Source of the DNA: Silene conica
Taxonomy: Eukaryota > Streptophyta > Magnoliopsida > Caryophyllales > Caryophyllaceae
Direction: 5' to 3'
DNA: 64,000 bases
Assembly: GCA_029255685.2 (NCBI GenBank)
Contig: CM055316.2
Location: 74,477,237 to 74,541,236 of the forward strand
In this document: piece after piece, positions 34,200-49,749 of the stretch
Layout of the letters: every line of letters begins with the position of its first letter
Position numbering within the stretch: the first letter of the stretch is position 1
Notes under the pieces: model-generated
Seen by the model: the letters and a program-made list of their open reading frames with translations, nothing else
Told to the model about the DNA's origin: nothing
Databases searched by the model: none
Made by a program: the position numbers and the translations under genes

Positions 34200-34457
34200 C
34201 TCCCTCCGTTCGATTCCATTTCGCGGGTTTCTATTTTTTACACTATTCACAAGTGAACATTTAATCTCAATTTTCTCCTAATACGTAAGAGAAAACATAT
34301 TCATGTGGGGTCTTGTTTGATTCGTCTTTACTAGTACATTGAAAATATCTAACTTTTATAATTTTTGCAACTACGTAGCTAAAGATATTTAACATGTAAA
34401 ACGTGTGTTGGCAAACGTGAAAAAGCAAATCCGTGAAGTGGAATCGAACAGAGGGAG
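34200..34457. mobile_element. Stowaway-type MITE (copy B)
   Basis: Same MITE as 5981-6238, but its left terminus is the canonical CTCCCTCCGTTCG. Position 34202 is the only difference between the two blocks that I found. Confidence 0.85.
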
Positions 34458-34737
34458 TAGTAGCCAATTAGGATGTTAATTAGATAAATTGGGGGTTAGG
34501 GTTTATATGAAATTGGGGGTTAGGGTTTATATGATTAATGTTGTTTGCCTTATTAATGTTGTTATGCTTGTAATTGTTACTTAATTATGTTAAATTATGG
34601 GTTAGGGTTTATAAAAATTAGGGATTTTTGATAAGTTAGTGTGTAAAATTTGGGATTTTTGATAAGTTGTAGTTAATTAAGTTATAGTAGCCAATTAGAA
34701 TGTTACTTAAAAATTGAGGGTTAAAGTTTATATGAAA

Positions 34738-37682
34738 CTAGTTTTTGAACCCGTACACTGCACGGGTGGTAACGTAAATTGATATTTTGAGTAAATCTTA
34801 GGTATACATTATTTGGACCGGAGGCGTGATGTTATGAGTATATTTTAGACGGTATCGCCCATCTTTTTCTATTTGATAAAATGCAAGTATATATGAAAAG
34901 AAACGATCACCATACAATGGTATCGAGCCAAACATTCAAATACGACACTCGTGCCTCAGACGCAACATAAATAGACACTTGCTAATAAAAGTATATTTTA
35001 AATATTTTTATATGAAGTATAATAATGACCTAGCTAAAATTATTAGTAGATTCTATGTTTATACTTATATTGATATAACTCGTAAATAATATAATACCTT
35101 GTATATGGGTCGAGTTACAATCATTTTTTGACAATCAAACTTCAATTCAAAAAGTTAAATATGAATTTTAAAAAACTAAAGTTATAAATATATAGATTCG
35201 TAATGAAAAATATTTTCTAAAATTTATCCCAAGATTTTTACCCCTTCTAAAATTAGCAAGGTAAATTTATAACATGCAAAATAATTTTCTCTTATCAACA
35301 TAATAATAGATACCTCAAAATAAAACAAAACGACAAAAAAATAGGGAATAAACGTTTAAAACATAAATGAAAAAGATAAAAAAATAATTAAAACACATAC
35401 ACTTTACGGAGCATCTGATTCCAACAACACCTTCTCTTTATCAATTATCGTCCTCCTCTTTTCTAATCAATATTCAGATTGATTGTCATATTCAGATTGA
35501 TTGTCAATTATCCTTCTATTTTATAAACACAAATGATACTACACCGTTTCCCTTCCTCCTTCTCTTTCACTCTTTGTTTGATTGTCATACTTAGATTCTA
35601 ACTCAATTAAATTCCCTCAATTTCATGACGATCAACGTCTTACTCCAGTAATCTTAATTTTAATTCTGCAGGTTGGAGATATGAAAGCTTTGCTCATCGT
35701 CGAGGTATGATTAAAGTAGCAAGTAATCGGTAACGTACTTTAATTTAATTTGGTAAATATCCGCTCTTTTGTTAATCTAATTCGCCTTGATCAGAGATGC
35801 ATGTGATTATGAAAAAAATATAAGAGTTTTGGATTATATGATGACAAAATCGTTTAGGTAGTTTATCTGTGCGAGCATGAGAAAGTGAGATTTTGAACGG
35901 CCGATTAGGACTCTTTAAGAATGTGGAATGGTAAAATCAATTGGGTTGTTAATAGGGAAATTGATAAATTGTACTTGAGTTATTGCTATTTGTTAATTAG
36001 GTTAGTGATATGGTTAACTCAGGGTTTTTGTCTGTGCGACTGTAGGTTTGTAGTGGTTACAGGAGCAAACAAAGGAATAAGCCTATGAGTTTGCAGACAA
36101 CTTTCATCTCAGGGAGTTGTAGTTTTAACTTCTTGAGATGAAAAGAGAGGATTAGAAGCCATTGAAAATCTGAAGAACTCGGGGATTTGTTCCGAAAATC
36201 TTGAACTTTGTCGACTTGATGTTACTAATCCTGCAAGTGTTGCTTCTCTTGCTGATTTCATCAAGGCCAAATTTGGCAAAGCTTGACATCCTGGTATGTA
36301 CATACGGTAAACTGTCAATCTGTTATCGAGGGGTAAGTCTGGCTTTAGCGAGTGGGAAGGGAAGGTCCAATGCTTTTGTTTTCTTACCTGTAGATCCTTC
36401 TGATTTGGTACATCCTCAATGACTTGTATCTCTCTTCCACAGGTAGAATCTGCTAAAGCATCAAGAAGACAATGGATCATGTTCGCTATACATCCAGCAC
36501 TTTGGCACTGTACTGGCTCAGTTTGTGGGGTAAATCAAGTGAGTTTATACTTGAGTTTTACGTAGCTTGTATTGTCATATGCATGATGGGAATGGTACTT
36601 ATGCGGATATTTATTATATGCTTGTGTGTATAGTAAAGGATTAGGAAATTTTTGTATGAGCTACCTTGGAGATGAAGATTTTCGATGGAGCTATGCTGAT
36701 TCCAGTACATAGGAGTTGAATTGTGGTGGATTGTAATTAAAACCGGAAAAAGTAAGGTTAAAGAAATTAATACATAGGAGTTATCGTGTAATAAAATTAT
36801 ATGAGCTAAATGTGTATACAAACACGAATTTAGTAAAGATAAAAAGACCTCATCGTCCATTAAAATGACATCGACCGCAAATAATGCAAATTTTTTGCTG
36901 TAAAGATCAGGACGTTCCCATCTGCGGATGACTTTCGCGCGTATATTGAGGTAACTAATCCTCGAGTTTGATTTTGCTGAACTTGGTGACCATGGTGCTT
37001 TGAGCCATAGTATACAGTTGAGTTTTGAGAAGAAAAAGTTTTAGAAATAATGGGATGAATTTTCTGAAGGGTTAGAAACGAATGAAATAAACTTGATTAA
37101 ATAACGCGTATAATACCATTTCAAATTAGGCAAATATATCAATATCAATTTATGAAAACTGAAAGCTTCAATGTAATCAATTTTTCAATCAAATTTATTT
37201 CAAAATTATTCACAATTAGATAATTATGGAAATCACGTAAATTTCGTATAAATTTCGTAACATAAATATCGCGTATAATACAATTATTCCTTAATCGTCT
37301 CACAGCTTCCGTTTATATTTCATAACATAAATTTCGTAACTACTTATGGAAGAAGATTCTGACTTTATGGTGTAGATAATTATTTATGGTGTAGATAATT
37401 ATGTAATTATTACTAAATTATCACACCTGACTTTTTATTATTCAATTTATTTCCATTTCCATAATAATTCTTCTCTTAATGTGACCAAATTTCAAACTTA
37501 AGGGGCTAATTAGCACTCGAACGGTAAATAAATTTACACCAACATGAGGTTATCGTTTAAAAATTTTGTTAAATAAGAAACGATAATTATCCAATAAAAA
37601 CAACATGAAACATCGTTTAAATTTTTTACTAACAAATAATTAATGAATAAACCCGTGCAATTATGCACGAGTATAAAACTAG
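34738..37682. mobile_element. Helitron-like segment (copy B)
   Basis: Second copy of 6519-9463, with the same CTAG-plus-hairpin structure at both ends. Confidence 0.5.
36046..36295 (+). pseudogene. SDR pseudogene fragment (copy B)
   Basis: Second copy of the short-chain dehydrogenase fragment at 7827-8076, with the same stop codon and frameshifts. The damage therefore predates the duplication. Confidence 0.85.
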
Positions 37683-37786
37683 TAAGCTTTATAACATATG
37701 AATATGTATATGAAAAATAATAAGAAATGAGGAGGGAGGGTAATTAATTGGAGAGAGAGAGTAAGTGGAGAGAGTGAGGTTGGTTA

Positions 37787-40700
37787 TATAAGAGAAGAGT
37801 ATAGATAGAATTGAATGACTTGATTATTAACAATAGGATACAGAGGTATAAATACAAACTGATATGATCAACAAGATAATATATCCTAGGAAGTAAATAA
37901 CTAAAAGATAATAAATCATATACTTAAGGTAACAGAAATATACAGAGGATAATAATAAAATCAAGTTGATTGTGTATCCTTAATATGCCCCCGCAAGTTG
38001 GACAATCCGGAGGATAGTCCATTCTTGGATAATAACGAGGAAAACCGAGGCCGTGGTAGAGGTTTTGTGAGGGCGTCTGCCAATTGGTCATTAGTATGCA
38101 CATGTTGAACTCGGATATCATTGTTGCGAACGTGTTCTCTGACAAAATGGAATGAAATTGCTACATGCTTCATACGGGAATGGAAGACCGGATTTTCCGA
38201 GTAATGAGTGGCCCCTAGATTATCACAATAGATAACAGGAACAGAGGTGCTGGATGTGTGTAGTTCGGACAGTAGAGAACGTAACCAAAGTAAGTCTGCA
38301 GTAACGTCTGCTATAGCCCGAAATTCTGCTTCGGTGGACGAACGAGCCACTGTTTTCTGTTTGCGAGAGACCCACGGAATCGGATTCTTACCAAGATAAA
38401 CAATAAAACCAGTCGTGGATATGGAATTGGTTTTGTCACCTGCCCAATCAGCATCACAGAATGCGTGTAGATACATGGGCGAATCTGAATGTAGTTGAAG
38501 ACCAAGATCACGGGTACCATTGAGATACCTTAAGAGTCGCTTTAGGGCTGTCCAGTGGCTGTCTTTTGGATCATGAAGAAATTGTGCAAGACGATTAACC
38601 GGGTAGGCGATGTCGGGACGGGTGAGTGCAAGGTATTGGAGAGAACCAATAAGGGCACGGTAATCTGATTGGTTGGTGATGGATGGGCTGTCAGAGGTAA
38701 GGGGAGGGTGTGGGCAGAGAGGTGTTGGTGCAGGTTTGGAGTCAAGGAGGTTGTAGCGGGTGAGCAGGTCAGTAACGTATTTGGTTTGCGTAAGGAGGAG
38801 GCCGTGGTGGTTTGGTGTGACTTCAATTCCAAGGAAGTACGATGGTGGTCCGAGATCTTTAAGGGAGAATCTAGTGTGAATGCTTTGGAGGAAGTCTGTG
38901 AGATGAGATGGTGATGAGCCGGTTATAATTATGTCATCGACATAAACAAGGAGATAAAGTGAGTGGGAGGCGCTGATAAGATAGAAAAGAGAGGGATCGG
39001 AAATAGAGTTAGTGAAACCATAAGATACGAGATAAGTGCGAAGTTCGGTGAACCACGCTCGGGGTGCTTGTTGGAGACCATAAATGGCTTTGGTGAGTTT
39101 ACAGACATGAGAGGGAAGAGTAGAGTCGATAAATCCGGGTGGTTGAGACATATAGACGGTGTCGGTAAGGGAACCTTGAAGAAATGCATTGTTTACATCA
39201 AGGTGACGGAGTGGCCAGGAATGAGTAAGCGCAAGAGAGAAAATAAGTCGGATGGTTGCTGGTTTGACAACAGGACTGTAAGTGGCTGTGTAGTCAAGAC
39301 CTGGGCGTTGGTGAAATCCCTTGGCAACGAGTCTAGCCTTGTATTTATCGATAGTGTTATCTGGTTTGTATTTGATACGGAAGACCCACTTGCAACCAAT
39401 GACATTTAAGTGAGGTTCGGGTGAAACAAGGGACCATGTTTGGTTTGTTGTGAGGCACGGTATTCATCCTCCATGGCTGCGCGCCATCGAGGATCAAGTA
39501 AGGCTTGTTTGACAGTTGAAGGTAGTGTGGGAGATGTAGGAGAAAGAGAGGCTGTTTTAGCATATTTGGGATTTGGCTTAACTATATTGTTAGTGAGACG
39601 CGTAACGACGGAGCGAGTTGAAGAATGAGGGGCTGGAATCGTGGAATCAGAAGGGTTGGAGGGGGGTTCTGATACAGAGGAGGAAGAGGCTGGGCAGATT
39701 ATATCAGGATTCGGAGATAAGGAGGGAGGAGGGAGGCTGGTTGCTGAGGGTGAAGGTGAGTGAGGGTTGGGTGCGGGTATGGAGTCAGGGGGTGGGGACT
39801 GATTAAGATCAGTGGCAGGGGAATTAGGCAGGGACTGTTGTGGGGATAGAACAGTTAAAGAAAATTGACACCATTGGGAGGGGGATGGGAAAGTAGATGG
39901 TGCGGATGAGCAAAGTTCATGAAAGGGGAACTTATGTTCAACGAATTGAACATGACGAGATGTATACAGACGGTTGGTCGTGAGATCTAAGCAGTGGTAG
40001 GCGCTTTGTGAGGAAGAATAACCAACAAAGATACAAGGAGAGGAGCGGGGAAGAAGTTTGTGAGCGGTATAGGGACGAAGCCATGGGTAGCACAAACACC
40101 CAAAACTCCGTAGTTTCGTATAATTTGGGAGGACATTAAACAAGCGGTAGAATGAAGAGATGTTTTTGAGGGTTGGGGTAGGCATGCGGTTTATGAGATA
40201 AGCTGCGGTAGTAAAGGCGTGAGGCCAATGTGTTGTTGGGAGATGACCGTGAGATAGGAGAGCGAGACCGGTTTCAACGATATGCCGATGTCGACGTTCG
40301 GCATATCCATTATGCTCGGGAGTATGAGGGGGGATGTCAGGTGACTGATACCGTGAGTGCCAAGGGTGGAGGTCATTTCGATGTATTCACCTCCATTGTC
40401 GGAATAGAGTTGAAGGATGGGGCGATTGAAATATTTTTCGACTAAGTTTTTGAATCGAATAAAAGTGGCTTCGGTGTCAGATTTTCGTTTTAGGGGATAA
40501 AGCCAAATGTATTTGGTGTAATGATCAACAAAAATAACATAGTATTTGAATGAGTCATAGGATAAAACGGGAGAAGTCCATACATCCGAAAAAATAAGTT
40601 GTAGCGGGGCAGTAGAATTTAAAGTAGAAACAGTAAAGGGGAGCTTGTGGCTCTTATTGATAGAACAAGCAGAACATGAATCAAAAGAAGAGTCTGTAAA

Positions 40701-42375
40701 ATGAAAACTTGCTAAACGACTAAGCTGATGAAGGACTTTAGAGGACGGATGACCAAGGCGATGGTGCCAAAGTGCAGTGGATGTGGTGGAGCTAGCGTGT
40801 GCTTGGGGAGGACACGGGGACCATTCAAACAGCCCGTTCCGTTTTGTTGCTTGAAGAAGAAGAGTCCCGGTTTGAATATCCTTAATAAAACAAGAAGAGG
40901 GTGAGAAAATAGCAAGCGCATTATTGTCGGAACAGAGTTTGGGAATGGAAATTATATTGCGAGATATAGACGGAACGTGAAGAACATCTTTAAACTGTAA
41001 AGAAATATTTGAGTTGGAGTGAGAAAAGAAACCTATGTTGTCAATGGAAAGAGAGGACCCATCACCGATAATAAGATCGTCGGAACCATCGTACGGATTA
41101 TGCAGGGCCAGGTTGGACAGGTCATTGGTGATGTGGTGAGTGGCACCGCTGTCAAGAAGGTAGTTGTTTTGGTCAGAGGGTGGGGCTGCCGTGGCAGTAT
41201 GGACTTGGGCCTGGGATTGGGAGTTGTGACGGGGCATGGGTGGTACTTGAATGGAAGGGAAGCGTTTCTTGAAGTCACGACAAACTTCCATAAAGTGACC
41301 AACTTTGTGGCACCATTGACAGCGGCCTTTGAAATTAATGGAGGGTGAGTTATTATTGTAGGCTTGGGAATTAGGGGGTTTGGGGAGGAGACCAGGGGAG
41401 TTGTTAGGTTGGAGGATACGGCGATTTTGGTGGACATAGTGGACAGTGGCAGGAAAGTTGGGAGAGGAGATATCAGGTTTATAGGTTAAATCGTGGTGCA
41501 GCAACTTTTCATGAAATGCATCAAAAGATATAGGAGTATCGCGAGCACGTACCGCATCGATGACGGGTTTGTATTTGGCGTAATCGAGCCCATCAATTAC
41601 CTGGCTGATGATGTCTTCAGCATCCATGGGCTTTCCCAAATGTGCTAGTTCATTCGTACAGGTACGAATTTCTTGCATATAGACGGTTGGAGATTTGTCG
41701 CCTTTCGTGATTGACTTGAGGCGGTCTTTGATTTGAAGAATATGACTTCGAGACGGGTTACCATAGGTTGAACGGAGCGTGGTCCATACGGCTTGAGAGG
41801 TACTGTCTTCAAGGAGGAGAGGTGTAATAGAGGAGTCGATAGTACCAAGGATGGCACCCTTGATAAGTCGATCTTGGCGAACCCAAGTAAAATGAGCGGG
41901 GTTTGGTATTTCTTTCTTTTCAGAGTCGGTTTTGGTAGGTGAAGGGCAGGGATGAGATCCATCGACGAATTTGAACAAGTCAAATCCGAGAAGAAAATCC
42001 GTTAATTGGGTGGTCCAGGAGCGGTAAGTTTGTGGAGTTAGGGTGATACATTGGCTGAGATTGATGACGATGAAAGGTGAGAGAGGTTCATGAGAGTTGG
42101 GTATGGTGGTGCTTGGGGCAGCCATTGAAGAGAGACGAGAAAGATTTGGTGAGATTTTGATCGTGGCTTGATACCATATAAGAGAAGAGTATAGATAGAA
42201 TTGAATGACTTGATTATTAACAATAGGATACAGAGGTATAAATACAAACTGATATGATCTACAAGATAATATATCCTAGGAAGTAAATAACTAAAAGATA
42301 ATAAATCATATACTTAAGGTAACAGAAATATACAGAGGATAATAATAAAATCAAGTTGATTGTGTATCCTTAATA
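37787..42375 (-). mobile_element. Full-length Ty1/copia retrotransposon
   Basis: 4589 bp flanked by GGTTA at 37782-37786 and 42376-42380. LTRs of 199 bp (5' LTR 42177-42375, 3' LTR 37787-37985) differ at one position I could see (A at 37870, T at 42260), implying a young insertion. On the minus strand TGGTATCAAGCC follows the 5' LTR as a tRNA-iMet-type primer site, and GCGGGGGCA before the 3' LTR is the polypurine tract. The LTR starts TATTAAGG instead of the usual TG. Gene order is gag, protease, integrase, RT, RNase H. Confidence 0.95.
37961..42125 (-). pseudogene. Copia gag-pol with two frameshifts
   Basis: Starts with ATG at 42125. Gag residues 1-300 with CCHC knuckle CQWCHKVGHFMEVC (269-282); protease YLLDSGATHHIT with D-S-G at 325-327; the GAG-pre-integrase His-Cys region (HRLGHPSS, CSACSINKSHKLPF) and integrase core (FSDVWTSP, LYSDNGGEY). 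A run of six Gs at 40328-40333, apparently one short, shifts the frame inside integrase. A second 1-bp loss near 39440 shifts it again at the start of RT. RT carries LVYVDD (about 38933-38950) and RNase H carries CDADWAGD. It makes virus-like particle and replication proteins when intact; this copy cannot make a full polyprotein without frame recovery. Confidence 0.92.
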
Positions 42376-42380
42376 GGTTA

Positions 42381-45976
<3,596 letters not shown>

Positions 45977-46056
<80 letters not shown>
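45977..46056. repeat. (TA)n microsatellite 2
   Basis: About 80 bp of TA between E1 and E2. Confidence 0.98.
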
Positions 46057-46061
<5 letters not shown>

Positions 46062-46545
46062 TGAATCACGTGAGGCCGCCCTCTTAGGGTGAGGCTGTCG
46101 GACCCTTCTAAACCGTTAGATTTAAGTATGACGGACGCACGAGATTGTGCCACGTGTCCCTATATAACATTAAAAAAAAAACTGACATTACAGCATTTCC
46201 GCCACTATCAAACTCATCCATCTTCTTCTCTCCAACCTCTTCCCTCACTCCTTCGCCACCACCAGTGTTGATATTTGCCTCGTTCGCTACTCCAACCACC
46301 TTATCATCACCAACCACCGCCCCTACTTCTTCCAATACCAGTGCCGCCTCAACCTCAGCCGCCGCTTGTCTAGTATTCCGACGACCTCGACCGCGGTTCC
46401 CGGTGTTCGCCGCACCTAACTCAACACTTGAGAGTGAAGAAAGTGGAATGCAATTTCATCTTCACTGACCTACCAGATAATTTGAGAGTGATACATCATG
46501 ACATCATGTATTCACATTAAGTCACCATGAATTTCTTAATTATAC

Positions 46546-46743
46546 CTTAATCATATCTGCTTGATTCCAAATGCTCATTATCGTATCACGGGCAGCCTCT
46601 TCTGATGGCCATAATTGCTTCCGCAAATTCGGGTCATACGAAAGGAAAACACCAGCCTTCTTCGCAATCTTCAGGGCAGCAAGATGCGCTGATTTGCAAG
46701 GTTCATCTATTAAACTTATTGAACCGTAGTGAAAGATTTTTGC
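46546..46743 (-). pseudogene. Captured fructokinase exon (pfkB family)
   Basis: 198 bp, open throughout, bounded on the minus strand by a consensus acceptor (TTAATGTAG) and donor (AAG|GTATAA). It encodes 66 residues beginning [16 protein letters not shown] and including [14 protein letters not shown] and [12 protein letters not shown], a highly conserved internal exon of plant fructokinases. These cytosolic or plastid enzymes phosphorylate fructose at the 6 position. Neither the N-terminal part nor the C-terminal GAGD catalytic motif is here, so no active enzyme can be made. The exon shows no stop or frameshift, so capture was recent or the exon is conserved. It is isolated inside E2. Confidence 0.88.
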
Positions 46744-46899
46744 CTACATTAAAGTTTAATTATAAGTATTAAGTAGAGTATAAGATTGTTATTTGTTGAC
46801 GATTTAGAGAAGTTGTTAGTGAAAATTGAAGAGTTTAACGTTGAATCGACGATGATCGGAAGGAGATAATCAGTTTAGAGTAGGTAAAATTAGGGATGC

Positions 46900-47525
46900 T
46901 TAAGATGTGAAACTAGAAGCTTAACTTGTGAAACTAGATGCTTAAGATGTGAAACTGTAAGCAAATATTGTGAAACTGTGAAACTGTGAAACTAGAAGCT
47001 TAATTTGTGAAACTAGATGCTTAACTTGTGAAACTGGAAGCAAATATTGTGAAACTGTGAAACTGTGAAACTAAATGCTTAACTTGTGAAATTAGAAGCT
47101 TATTCTGTGAAACTAGAAGCTTAACTTGTGAAACTGTGAAACTGTGAAACTAGATGCTTAACTTGTGAAACTAGAAGCTTATTCTGTGAAACTAGAAGCT
47201 TAACTTGTGAAACTGTGAAACTGTGAAACTAGATACTTAACTTGTGAAACTAGAAGCTTAACTTGTGAAACTGTGAAACTGTGAAACTAGATGCTTAACT
47301 TGTGAAACTAGAAGCTTATTCTGTGAAACTAGAAGCTTAACTTGTGAAACTGTGAAACTGTGAAACTAGATGCTTAACTTGTGAAACTAGAAGCTTATTC
47401 TGTGAAACTAGAAGCTTAACTTGTGAAACTGTGAAACTGTGAAACTAGATACTTAACTTGTGAAACTAGAAGCTTAACTTGTGAAACTGGAAGCAAATAT
47501 TGTGAAACTGTGAAACTATAAGCTT
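46900..47525. repeat. Minisatellite, TGTGAAACTAGAAGCTTAAC
   Basis: Alternating 9-bp (TGTGAAACT) and 20-bp (with AGAAGCTTAAC or AGATGCTTAAC) modules, arranged in a higher-order unit of about 90 bp repeated several times. The arrangement suggests unequal exchange. Confidence 0.92.
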
Positions 47526-47571
47526 GGGGATGCGCGGCCTCATCCTAAGAGGCGGCCTCACGTGATCCGGC

Positions 47572-47574
<3 letters not shown>

Positions 47575-47620
<46 letters not shown>
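47575..47620. repeat. (TA)n microsatellite 3
   Basis: 46 bp of TA between E2 and E3. Confidence 0.97.
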
Positions 47621-47621
<1 letters not shown>

Positions 47622-49634
47622 CGGGATCCGGTGAATCCACCTAAATATTTGAGTCCATGAGTCCATTTAGAGTATCACAAGTTGTATTAAAAAATATCAC
47701 GTTTTTTTACACTACAAAGTCTACAATATCACGACCTTTTCAATACAATATCACAGAAACAATATCACGCACTATAAAACAATATCACGAAATTTTTTCC
47801 AATACTTTTTTTCCTGAAATTTTTTTTTTCAAATTTTTTTTTTCAATTTTTTTTCTCGATTTTTTTTTCAAAATTTTTTTTCAAATTTTGTTTTTGTGAT
47901 ATTATTTTGAAGAACCGGTGATATTGTATTGAGTAATTTGTGAAATTGTAACGAAAAAAAATCGAAAAAATTTTCAACAAAAACCGCCTTTTGTTAAACA
48001 ATATCACGCACTATATTAAACAATATCACGAAAATTTTTTTCCGGGGATATTTTTTTCAAATTTTTTTTTGCAATTTTTTTTTTCAATTTTTTCTCCCGA
48101 ATTTTTTTACCGAAATATTTTTTTCTCGAAATTTTTTTTTGTGAAGAACCGGTGATATTGTATTGAGTAACTTGTGATATTGTAATGAAAAAAAATCGAA
48201 AAAAAATTTCGAGAAAAAACGCCTTTTGTTAAACAATATCACACACAATATTAAACAATATCAAGAAATTTTTTCAAGAACCTTTTTGCCCGGAAATATT
48301 TTTTTCAATTTTTTCTCTCGAATTTTTTTTCCGAAATATTTTTTTCTCGAATTTTTTTTTTGTGATATTATTTTAAAGAACCGGTGATATTGTATTGAGT
48401 AACTTGTGATATTGTAATGAAAAAAAATTCGAGAAAAAACGCCATTCTATTAAAAAAAAAACGTGGTTTATTTTAAAAAAGTGCATACTGAAAAAGGGAA
48501 TTTTTTTTAATAACGAAGGTGTCATTTTAAAAGAAAAGGCAAAAGAAAGAAAAAAAAAAGTAATATTGAAAAAGAAAAAAACAAAAAAAGGAAAAAAAAT
48601 TGATATTGAAAACACGTGATACTTTTTTATACAACTTATGATATCATTGTTAGACTCATGGACTCTATATATATTGTTTTTTTCTTTTTCAATATTACTT
48701 TTTTTTTCTTTCTTTTGCCTTTTCTTTTAAAATGACACTTTCGTTATTAAAAAAATTCCCTTTTTCAGTATGCACTTTTTTAAAACAAACACGTTTTTTT
48801 TTTAATAGAATAGCGTTTTTTCTCGAATTTTTTTTCATTACAATATCACAAGTTACTCAATACAATATCACCGGTTCTTTAAAATAATATCACAAAAAAA
48901 AATTCGAGAAAAAAATATTTCGGAAAAAAAATTCGAGAGAAAAAATTGAAAAAAATATTTCCGGGCAAAAAGGTTCTTGAAAAAATTTCTTGATATTGTT
49001 TAATATTGTGTGTGATATTGTTTAACAAAAGGCGTTTTTTCTCGAAATTTTTTTTCGATTTTTTTTCATTACAATATCACAAGTTACTCAATACAATATC
49101 ACCGGTTCTTCACAAAAAAAAAATTCGAGAAAAAAATATTTCGGTAAAAAAATTCGGGAGAAAAAATTGAAAAAAAAAATTGAAAAAAAAAATTTGAAAA
49201 AATTATCCCCGGGAAAAAATTTTCGTGATATTGTTTAATATAGTGCGTGATATTGTTTAACAAAAGGCGGTTTTTGTTGAAAATTTTTTCGATTTTTTTT
49301 CGTTACAATTTCACAAATTACTCAATACAATATCACCGGTTCTTCAAAATAATATCACAAAAACAAAATTTGAAAAAAAATTTTGAAAAAAAAATCGAGA
49401 AAAAAAATTGAAAAAAAAAATTTGAAAAAAAAAATTTCAGGAAAAAAAGTATTGGAAAAAATTTCGTGATATTGTTTTATAGTGCGTGATATTGTTTCTG
49501 TGATATTGTATTGAAAATGTCGTGATATTGTAGACTTTGTAGTGTAAAAAAAACGTGATATTTTTTAATACAACTTGTGATACTCTAAATGGACTCATGG
49601 ACTCAAATATTTAGGTGGACTCACCGGATCCCGC

Positions 49635-49637
<3 letters not shown>
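47621..49637. mobile_element. E3: (TA)n-flanked giant palindrome
   Basis: The left arm (47621 to about 48600) is the reverse complement of the right arm (about 48676-49637) for almost its whole length. Both ends read GCGGGATCCGGTGA(A/G)TCCACC. The 75-bp centre contains a diverged copy of the right-hand terminus (CTCATGGACTC) followed by TATATATA, so the palindrome looks like an element of about 1.04 kb joined to a second, inverted copy. The arms are A/T homopolymer-rich with repeated CAATATCAC and GTGATATTG. No coding capacity. The transcript could fold into a very long hairpin. Confidence 0.9.

Positions 49638-49689
<52 letters not shown>
49638..49689. repeat. (TA)n microsatellite 4
   Basis: 52 bp of TA between E3 and E4. 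Confidence 0.97.
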
Positions 49690-49691
<2 letters not shown>

Positions 49692-49749
49692 TTCAGGATC
49701 TCGTGAGAACTAAATTACCATGAGAACCGTGCGAACTAAATCACAACCG

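Larger units (their letters stand above)
28220..38540. repeat. Near-identical duplicated block, copy B
   Basis: Same content as 1-10321 at offset 28219, with C at 34202 in place of T. Here the copia element at the right end is complete and continues to 42375, so this copy probably keeps the ancestral arrangement. To the left it abuts the TTAAG target duplication of the chimeric copia element. Confidence 0.95.
46057..47574. mobile_element. E2: (TA)n-flanked TIR element with fructokinase exon
   Basis: Ends match over about 40 bp in inverted orientation: TCACGTGAGGCCGCC, then CTCTTAGG and TGAGGC. (TA)n tracts abut both ends. Inside are a captured fructokinase exon (46546-46743, minus) and a minisatellite (about 46900-47525). 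No transposase is present. The right end reads GAGGCCGGATCACGTGAGG, sharing the GGATC-GTGA core with E1, E3 and E4. Confidence 0.88.
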
